NCBI GenBank assembly: GCA_014138725.1
Contig: JACJID010000002.1
Location: forward strand, 324,001-388,000
Direction of reading: 5' to 3'
Length of the DNA: 64,000 bases
From: Kutzneria viridogrisea
Lineage (GTDB): Bacteria > Actinomycetota > Actinomycetes > Mycobacteriales > Pseudonocardiaceae
Part shown: piece by piece, positions 51,901 through 64,000 of the stretch
Numbering within the stretch: position 1 is the first letter of the stretch
Layout: every line of letters begins with the position of its first letter
Notes under the pieces: generated by a model
The model's database searches: none
Seen by the model: only the letters and a program-made list of their open reading frames with translations
Told to the model about the DNA's origin: nothing
Translations under genes and position numbers: made by a program

Positions 51901-53185
51901 CGGTGAGCAGCTGGGCGTTGCCGGTGGTCCAGTCCACCTGCTCGGAGGGCTTGTCGATGTGCAGGGACTTGGGCAGTTCCCCGTGGCGCAGCGCGAGCAC
52001 CGACTTGATCACACCGGCCACACCGGCCGCGGCCTGGGTGTGGCCGAGGTTGGACTTGACCGAGCCGAGCAGGATCGGGCGGTCGGCCGGGCGGTCCTGG
52101 CCGTAGGTGGCCAGCAGGGCGTGGGCCTCGATCGGGTCGCCGAGCACGGTGCCCGTGCCGTGCGCCTCGATGGCGTCCACATCGGAGGCCTTCAGGCCCG
52201 CGTTCTCCAGGGCCTTGCGGATCATCTTGCGCTGGGACGGGCCGTTCGGCGCGGTCAGGCCGTTGGACGCACCGTCCTGGTTGACCGCCGAGCCACGCAC
52301 CACCGCCAGCACGGGGTGGCCGTTGCGGCGAGCGTCGGAAAGGCGCTCCAGCAACAACATGCCGATGCCCTCGGACCAACCCGTGCCGTCGGCGGCGTCC
52401 GCGAACGCCTTGCACCGTCCGTCGGGGGCCAACCCGCGCTGCTTGCTGAACTCGGCGAAGGCGGCGGGCGTGGACATGACGGTGACGCCACCGGCCACGG
52501 CCAGCGAGCACTCGCCCTGGCGCAGGGCCTGCGCGGCCATGTGCAGGGTCACCAGCGAGGAGGAGCACGCGGTGTCCACGGTGACCGCGGGACCTTCGAG
52601 CCCGAAGGTGTAGGACAGGCGGCCGGAGGCGATCGCGGCGGTGTTGCCCGCGAGGTAGTGGCCCGCCAGGTCCTCGTCGGAGTTCTGCAACGCCACCGCG
52701 TAGTACTGGCTGATCAGGCCGACGAACACACCGGTCTGGCTGCCGCGCAGGGTGGCCGGGTCGATGCCCGCCCGCTCGAAGACCTCCCAGGTGCCCTCCA
52801 GCAGCAGGCGCTGCTGCGGGTCCATGGCCAGGGCGTCGCGGGGCGAGATGCCGAAGAAGCCCGCGTCGAACTTGGCGGCATCGTAGAGGAAGCCGCCGCC
52901 GATGCTGTGGCTCGAGTCCGAAAGGGACGGATCGTCACCGCGCAGCGCGTCGAGGTCCCAGCCACGGTCGGTCGGGAAGTCGGAGACCACGTCCCCGCCC
53001 TCGCGCAGCAGCTGCCACAGGTCCTCGGGCGAGCTGACGCCACCGGGGAACCGGCAGCTCATGCCGACGACGGCGATCGGGGCACTGGCCGCGGCAACCA
53101 GCTCGCGGTTGCGCTCACGCAGCCGGTCGACTTCCTTCAGCGAGGCGCGAAGTGCCTCGACCACCTTGTCGGCGGGCTTGGTCAT
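39959..53185 (-). CDS. PksC: trimodular type I PKS (three KS-AT-KR-ACP modules)
   Basis: A 4408-residue megasynthase with three KR-only modules, so it should build three consecutive hydroxyl-bearing units. Order: docking coiled coil (1-32), KS 37-458, AT 541-841, KR 921-1295, ACP 1375-1441; KS 1468-1891, AT 1988-2301, KR 2325-2708, ACP 2798-2848; KS 2878-3298, AT 3380-3701, KR 3768-4171, ACP 4261-4321; C-terminal docking 4338-4408. The N-terminus (KVVEALRASLKEVDRLRERN) is the classic docking helix that pairs with tails like that of PksB. The C-terminus (TDDEIFEFINKELGRG) pairs with the PksD-type N-terminus. KR types run A, B, A, so neighbouring hydroxyls should alternate in configuration. ATG start with GGAG 6 nt upstream; stop TAG at 39961-39959. 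Confidence 0.97.
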   Translation of the reverse strand: MTKPADKVVEALRASLKEVDRLRERNRELVAAASAPIAVVGMSCRFPGGVSSPEDLWQLLREGGDVVSDFPTDRGWDLDALRGDDPSLSDSSHSIGGGFLYDAAKFDAGFFGISPRDALAMDPQQRLLLEGTWEVFERAGIDPATLRGSQTGVFVGLISQYYAVALQNSDEDLAGHYLAGNTAAIASGRLSYTFGLEGPAVTVDTACSSSLVTLHMAAQALRQGECSLAVAGGVTVMSTPAAFAEFSKQRGLAPDGRCKAFADAADGTGWSEGIGMLLLERLSDARRNGHPVLAVVRGSAVNQDGASNGLTAPNGPSQRKMIRKALENAGLKASDVDAIEAHGTGTVLGDPIEAHALLATYGQDRPADRPILLGSVKSNLGHTQAAAGVAGVIKSVLALRHGELPKSLHIDKPSEQVDWTTGNAQLLTENTPWPVTDHPRRIGVSAFGVGGTNAHVILEQAPEEEAKPQQRVTPSVLPYLVSGRTAAALQAQAEQLAGVEADPVDLAYSLATSRATFEHRSVSFDGFDNPVTGVATPGPLAFLFSGQGSQRAGMGRELYQAFPKFAGSLDEVLAHFSNDLKNVMFGDSELLHRTEYTQPALFAIEVALYRLVESWGVKPDFLMGHSIGELAAAHVAGILSLEDAAKLVAARGKLMGALPAGGAMVAIQATEDEVLPHLTDRVSIAAINGPDSVVVSGTEDAVETVVSQFTDRKTRRLTVSHAFHSPLMDPMLDEFRKVAAGLTYAEPQIPVVGNTEGDPTTPEYWVRHVREAVRFHAGVEHLRKQGVTKFLELGPDGVLSALAEGTPTLRKGRDEKQTVLTALATLHVNGVPVDWAQFFEGSGATRIDLPTYPFQHQRYWPTPREIEEIVAGGGADEGFWRAVEQSDLAALTSDAEEQASLGAALPVLSAYRRRRDQQSTVDGWRYRVNWKPFTASGELTGTWLLIDPEGQGEQVAQALTEHGATVHTEPHAEVTYQGIVSLLALNEDTGLAATLRLMQDLPTEAPLWVLTRGAVSVGRSDRLTSPAQSQVWGLGRTMSLEHPDRWGGLIDLPADLDARARGRLAAALAGAGDEDQLALRPAGLMVRRLVHAPELPATATGWRPEGTTLITGGTGGLGAQVARWMAEHGAERLVLTSRRGADAPGAAELAAELGDRVRIVACDIADREAVAELLASIEDLRSVVHAAGTTTFTPLAEITPEELATLGAAKVQGARHLDELLADRELDAFVLFSSIASTWGSGGQGTYSAVNSYLDGLAEQRRSRGLAATSLAWGPWAGAGMLADGEAELRRRGLLAMAPDLALSALFQAVASGEATLTIADMDWARFLMGYTAARPRPLLGELPEAQRPVAAAPTETASPLREQLAGLLGPERDRVLLEVVREQAAAALGHASAEEIEPTRAFRDLGFDSLTAVEVRNRLTAVTGLQLPSSLVFDYPNPLVLVDHLRAELLGTDTAPARTEPVTAALADDPIAIVSMACRFPGGVRNPEDLWRLVFEGTDAISGFPADRGWDLANLYDPESTRPGTSYAREGGFVYDVDQFDPVFFGISPREALAMDPQQRLLLETCWEAVERAGIVPGSLRGGTGGVFIGASNSGYGTGVWDPSDEAAAHLLTGTAASALSGRIAYTLGMEGPAVSIDTACSSSLVALHLAAQALRAGECSIALVGGVTVMATAGGFIEFSRQGGLARDGRCKPFSAGSDGTGWGEGAGMLLLERLSDAQRNGHPVLAVVRGSAINQDGASNGMTAPNGPSQQRVIRAALASGGLTPSDVDIVEAHGTGTVLGDPIEAQALLATYGQDRAEPLPLGSIKSNFGHTQAAAGMASIIKMVMALRNGVMPKTLHADEASEHVDWSAGQVELITETRSWPETGRPRRAAVSSFGLSGTNAHTIIEQAPAADQVVTESRAPESVPLLVSGRNSAALRDQAKRLLSLVDSRPVDLGYSLATSRTSFEHRVVAFDLDALRSLAAGEPVPGGLVTGSVVTGLSAYMFSGQGSQRAGMGRELYEAFPVFADALDEVFAHIDLPLRDVMFGESELLDQTEYTQAALFAIEVALFRLLESWGLRPDYLIGHSIGELVAAHVAGVLSLADSCRLVSARGRLMQALPVGGAMIAIQATEAEVAPHLTDRVSIAAINGPDSVVVSGDEDAAQAIADRFADRKTRRLRVSHAFHSPRMDDMLAEFWRVAEQLTYSAPTIAVVSNVTGELATELDTPEYWVRHVREAVRFHDGVTFLTGRGVARFLEIGPDGVLSALAGGVPVLRKNQSEVRALLAALAEVHVTGWSPDWAQVFDGWGGQRVDLPTYAFQRQRYWLEPSAPAEFARPKSTVESWQYEVVWKPITEPSNPELTGRWLVAAPGTDELAATVIAGLEQRGAEVVTVPAGGTREELAAQLSDVDVNGVLALTENLALATVVALAQALGDAGVEAPLWLATRGEDPVQSAVWGLGRVAAMEYPQRWGGLVGLPESVDAKAVDRLCGVLAGLTGENQVSMRDSGLFARRLDHGTTVERTDWNPSGTVLITGGTGALGGHVARWLADNGAERLVLTSRRGMAAEGAAELVAELGDRVTIAACDVADRDALSTLLDGIEDLTAVVHAAGVVDDSILDSVTPERLDAVLRPKVQAALNLDELTADRELDAFVLFSSFAGTFGGAGQASYAAANAALDGIAESRRARGLTATSIAWGPWAEGGMAAQDAVTERLRRTGMSPLAPELAVTALHRAVRLGLAQVTLVDIDWVKLAPTVGAHTLKLVSDLPEVRQALSNVERVDADESALRGKLAGLSTSDQVRQLREVVRGMVATVLGFGSAEEIDLAKPFQELGFDSLMAVELRNGLGAVTGLSLPATLIYDYPTSADLAEYLRGELLGDARAAALVTASAANDEPIAIVGMSCRFPGGVDSPEALWRLLELGEDAITEFPADRGWDLGSLYDADPDSAGTSYVREGGFLDGAGRFDPAFFEISPREALAMDPQQRLLLEVSWEAMERAGIDPRSLKGSQTGVFAGTNGQDYGILLHQSAERLDGYMATGSSASVVSGRLSYTFGLQGPAVTVDTACSSSLVALHLAVQALRAGECELALAGGVTVMATPAVFVEFSRQRGLAQDGRCKAFSDSADGTGWGEGVGMLLVERLSDAQRNGHPILAVVKGSAVNQDGASNGLTAPNGPSQQRVIRQALANAGLRPSDVDAVEAHGTGTTLGDPIEAQALLATYGQDREAPLWLGSIKSNLGHTQAAAGVAGVIKMVLAMQHGVLPQTLHVTEPSSHVDWSAGKIELLTAARQWASPVRRAGVSSFGVSGTNAHVVIEQAPAVEAAPAAEDKVVPWPLSARSEAALREQVDRVLAGATGQRSVDVGYSLVSGRAALERRAVLIGDVRVDGVADVEGKRVFVFPGQGSQWVGMATDLLATSTVFAERMAECAVALGEFVDWDLFESLNDAKAFERVDVVQPMSWAVMVSLAEVWRAHGITPDAVVGHSQGEIAAAAVAGALTLQDAARVVALRSKAIADELAGRGGMVSINLPLAEVEPLLSDKVSIAAFNGPSSIVVAGDPAALDELVATHERARKIPVDYASHTAHVELIEDRLAEVLAPIQPQSSEVPFFSTVTGEWLDTSAMDAGYWYTNLRQTVQFETAIRGLAESGHTAFVEVSSHPVLTSGVGDIVDGVVTGTLRRNEGTAVRFYASLAELWVRGVEPDWSVVFPADARRVDLPTYPFQRQNYWPKPAVPTEQTGADPVDAAFWAAVDNGDLGTLGLDDADLLTGALPVLSSWRRQQRQQSTVDSWRYRITWKPVTATGKLTGTWLVVAPQGADTSLLDGSGAEVVTITVDPNTIDRAQFATLLVAHDPAGVVSLLGQDEQPHQDYPVLPRGVVSTLALTQALGDVGIEAPLWLITSGGVLTGRPGERISPAQALVWGMGRVIGLEHPQRWGGLIDLHEHAPEPLWSALTGEEDQLALRGATVLARRLVHDPAANRTAVRNFAAQGTVLITGGTGAIGGHLARWLAGNGAEHLVLTSRRGRDADGVSELEAELTALGARVTVAACDAADRDALSGLLKSLEADGDPVRAVVHAAGVVTPAALADTTAQEFAAAAEAKVAGAVNLDELLADQQLDAFILLSSNAGVWGSGGQAAYAAANAFLDALAEQRRARGATATAVAWGAWAGGGMVGTEEDEQRLRKRGVRAMDPKLTVAALQQAMDLDETFLAVADVDWELFTPGFTMARRRPLLDELPEVRRVLDAVPEAVEGESTLAEELAGLPAAQQERVVLDLVRERVAAVLGHAGKDEVDPVRPFKELGFDSLTAVELRNRLNTATGLRLAASLVFDHPTPTALAGHVLNELGGAAGQEVNLFTELDRIELAISAVSPDDGAHPLITARLRTMLAKLSDIGEKTEGATVADKLDAATDDEIFEFINKELGRG
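40190..44555 (-). other. Module C3: KS-AT(methylmalonyl)-KR(A)-ACP
   Basis: KS 43290-44550, with FFEISPREA in place of the usual [11 protein letters not shown] 42080-43045 with GHSQGE (near 42780) and YASH (near 42497), methylmalonyl. KR 40670-41880 with TGGTGAIG, no LDD (AGVVTPAAL) and Trp at the A-type position (GVWGSGGQAAY). ACP LGFDSL near 40330. Expected outcome: alpha-methyl, L-hydroxyl. The AT contains a stretch of clearly lower GC (42781-43060), described under findings. Confidence 0.92.
41868..41883. repeat. 16 bp perfect palindrome in the C3 post-AT linker
   Basis: Same sequence as the copy at 9298, again encoding STVDSW before the KR structural subdomain. Confidence 0.95.
44560..48785 (-). 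other. Module C2: KS-AT(malonyl)-KR(B)-ACP
   Basis: KS 47510-48780, with IDTACSSS near 48265; AT 46280-47220 with GHSIGE and HAFH (malonyl). KR 45060-46210 with TGGTGALG, the LDD-equivalent VVDD and FSS...SYAAAN, so B-type and intact. ACP LGFDSL near 44735. The post-AT linker is about 100 residues shorter than in C1 or C3: it lacks the usual FWxAVE segment and goes from SAPAEFARPKSTVESW directly into the KR structural subdomain. Confidence 0.92.
48800..53085 (-). other. Module C1: KS-AT(malonyl)-KR(A)-ACP
   Basis: KS 51810-53075; AT 50660-51560 with GHSIGE and HAFH (malonyl). The KR (49300-50420) has TGGTGGLG. It lacks LDD (AGTTTFTPL instead) and has Trp eight residues before the catalytic Tyr (STWGSGGQGTY), an A-type fingerprint with an L-configured hydroxyl predicted. 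Ser, Tyr and Asn (YSAVN) are present. ACP LGFDSL near 48965. The AT belongs to the subtype seen only in first modules. Confidence 0.92.
51423..51506. repeat. 84 bp first-module AT block, C1 copy
   Basis: Same block with a few substitutions relative to D1/B1 (gttcttcag, ttggagaag, cctcgtcc). Confidence 0.88.
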
Positions 53186-53209
53186 CTGTGTCTCCGTTGC
53201 GTACCGCGA
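53186..53209 (-). promoter_or_regulatory. PksB-PksC junction and ribosome binding site
   Basis: A 24 bp gap. GGAG at 53195-53192 stands 6 nt before the PksC ATG (53185-53183), a well-placed Shine-Dalgarno. There is no room for a promoter or terminator, which supports one transcript. Confidence 0.85.
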
Positions 53210-62854
<9,645 letters not shown>

Positions 62855-62874
62855 CGCCAATCCATCCCACTCCC
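62855..62874 (-). promoter_or_regulatory. PksA-PksB junction and ribosome binding site; start choice for PksB
   Basis: Only 20 bp separate the PksA stop from the ATG at 62854. A GGGAG directly after the PksA stop (62874-62870) is 15 nt from that ATG, but 9 nt from an in-frame TTG at 62860. A weaker GGA (62863-62861) sits 6 nt from the ATG. I chose the ATG because it gives MSDSEQK, close to the start of related docking domains. The TTG would add two residues. The tight spacing supports translational coupling. Confidence 0.6.
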
Positions 62875-64000
62875 TCAGGAGATCCCGAGCTCGTTGTCGA
62901 TGAAGTCGAACAGGTCGTCGTCGGTCGCCGAATCGATCTTGTCGGTGACCGCGTCGCCCTCGTGCTCCCCCAGTCGTGCCAACAACTCCTGCAACCGACG
63001 CGCCAACCCGGTGCGGGCCTGTTCGTCCTCGGCGATGCGCGGCAGCGCCAGCTCCACCCGGCTGAGCTCCTCGGCCACCGAGGGCACGGCGTCCCCGGTG
63101 TCCTCGGCCAGGCCCTCGGCGAGGAACCTCGCCAGCGGTCCGGGGGCCGGGTAGTCGAACAGCAGCGTCGCCGGGAGCTTCAGCCCGGTGGCCGCGGTGA
63201 GCCGGTTGCGCAGCTCCACCGCGGTCAGCGAGTCGAACCCGAGGTCCATGAACCCGCGACCGGCCTCCACCGCCGTGGACTCGGCGTACCCGAGCACGGC
63301 GGCGGCCTCCGCGCAGACGAAGGCCAGCAGCGCCTTGTCCCGCTCCGCGGGCGACTTGGCGGCCAGCTCACGGCGGAACCGGTCACCCGAACCGTCCACA
63401 GTGGCCGTACGCCGGGCGGGCGTGCGCACCAGGCCGCGGAACATGGAGCCGCTGAGCGCGGTCGTGTCCAGCTTGGCGGGCACCAGGGTCGCGTGCTCCG
63501 AAGCGGACAGTGCGTCGAACAGGGCGAGACCGTCCTGAGTGGACAGCGGGAGCACGCCGCCGCGCTGCATGCGGGACCGGTCGGCCTCGCTGAGCTGCTC
63601 GGTCATGCTGCTGTCCTCGGCCCACATGCCCCAGGCCAGGGACACCGCGGGCAGCCCCTCGGCACGGCGTCGCACGGCCAGGGCGTCCAGGAAAGCGTTG
63701 GCAGCCGCGTAGTTGCCCTGCCCGGGGCTGCCGGTCGTACCCGCCAGCGAGGAGAACAGCACGAACGCGGACAGCTCGCGGTCGCGGGTCAGCTCGTGCA
63801 GGTGCAGTGCCGCGTCCGCCTTGGGGCGCAACACGGTGTCGACCCGCTCCGGGGTCAACGAGGTCAGCACACCGTCGTCCAGGGTGCCCGCGAGGTGCAC
63901 GACCGCGTCCAGGTCGGTGACCCGGTCCAGCAGGTCGGCGACCTGCTCGCGGACCGCCACGTCGCAGGCGGCTGCCTCGACCTCGGCGCCCAGCCCGGTC
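62875..64000 (-). CDS. PksA: C-terminal end of a type I modular PKS (KR-ACP-docking), 5' truncated by window
   Basis: Only the last 374 or so codons are visible; the reading frame runs off the right edge, so the true start lies outside. The visible part begins inside a ketoreductase (about 63600-64000), with catalytic Ser in the FSS motif, Tyr and Asn in GNYAAAN, and an LDD motif (TLDDG) that marks a B-type KR. An ACP follows with the phosphopantetheine serine in LGFDSL near 63235. The tail (about 62875-63060) ends in [16 protein letters not shown], a typical actinobacterial C-terminal docking peptide of the class that pairs with DKLxxYLKxVTADL coiled coils. PksB, 20 bp downstream, starts with such a coiled coil, so this protein should hand its chain to PksB. 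Stop is TGA at 62877-62875. The substrate of its AT and any DH or ER cannot be judged, though the short KR-ACP spacing is ordinary. Confidence 0.96.
   Translation of the reverse strand, partial: TGLGAEVEAAACDVAVREQVADLLDRVTDLDAVVHLAGTLDDGVLTSLTPERVDTVLRPKADAALHLHELTRDRELSAFVLFSSLAGTTGSPGQGNYAAANAFLDALAVRRRAEGLPAVSLAWGMWAEDSSMTEQLSEADRSRMQRGGVLPLSTQDGLALFDALSASEHATLVPAKLDTTALSGSMFRGLVRTPARRTATVDGSGDRFRRELAAKSPAERDKALLAFVCAEAAAVLGYAESTAVEAGRGFMDLGFDSLTAVELRNRLTAATGLKLPATLLFDYPAPGPLARFLAEGLAEDTGDAVPSVAEELSRVELALPRIAEDEQARTGLARRLQELLARLGEHEGDAVTDKIDSATDDDLFDFIDNELGIS
63130..64000 (-). other. Last module of PksA (partial): B-type KR + ACP
   Basis: The KR catalytic region lies at 63640-63960 and the ACP at 63130-63330. 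The LDD fingerprint (local sequence [11 protein letters not shown]) and the absence of Trp eight residues before the catalytic Tyr predict a B-type, D-configured hydroxyl. Ser and Tyr are both in place, so the KR should be active. The Rossmann start of the KR is cut off by the window edge. Confidence 0.9.

Noticed and set aside
62855-62860. TTG at 62860 as the PksB start
   Set aside because: It has better spacing to GGGAG (9 nt) but is a rarer start codon, and the ATG at 62854 gives the expected docking N-terminus. It is kept as an alternative only.

Overview
The window is the interior of a very large modular type I polyketide synthase (PKS) locus. By eye the DNA is above 70% G+C, with strong G/C bias at third codon positions and actinobacterial signatures (GTG/TTG starts, DEBS-like domain motifs, coiled-coil docking tails). 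It most likely comes from a filamentous actinomycete. The genus cannot be read from the sequence; Pseudonocardiales would fit but is a guess. I recognise no named cluster. All six genes lie on the minus strand and fill the window, separated by gaps of 20 to 53 bp, so they look like one polycistronic unit transcribed from right to left. There are no RNA genes, transposons, CRISPR arrays, regulators, tailoring enzymes, loading module or thioesterase here; those must lie outside.

Local labels, in biosynthetic order. PksA (62875-64000, 5' end missing): KR-ACP end of a module. PksB (53210-62854, 3214 aa): modules B1, B2. PksC (39959-53185, 4408 aa): C1-C3. PksD (16406-39907, 7833 aa): D1-D5. PksE (7449-16352, 2967 aa): E1, E2. 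PksF (1-7401, 3' end missing): F1 and the KS-AT of F2. Each C-terminal docking tail is of the same class as the N-terminal coiled coil of the next protein, so gene order and assembly order agree: A-B-C-D-E-F.

Fourteen KS and fourteen AT domains are visible. AT motifs (GHSIGE with HAFH for malonyl; GHSQGE with YASH for methylmalonyl) predict ten malonyl units (B1, C1, C2, D1, D2, D3, D5, E1, E2, F1) and four methylmalonyl units (B2, C3, D4, F2). Most modules carry only a KR, so most beta carbons should end as hydroxyls. B1 and F1 (DH-KR) should give alkenes, D5 (DH-ER-KR) a methylene, and D3 (DH but no KR) probably a ketone. This predicts a long, sparsely methylated polyol chain with a ketone placed so that the D1-derived hydroxyl could close a six-membered hemiketal, a layout seen in large polyol macrolides. 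The final structure is inference.

The oddest parts are module D3, with its lone DH and an ACP bracketed by lysine/arginine-rich linkers; D5, whose KR lacks the usual catalytic serine; a malonyl-AT subtype found only in the first module of each protein, with long identical DNA tracts that point to gene conversion; and a recurrent palindromic DNA word that always encodes Ser-Thr-Val-Asp (or a close variant) at unrelated linker positions.
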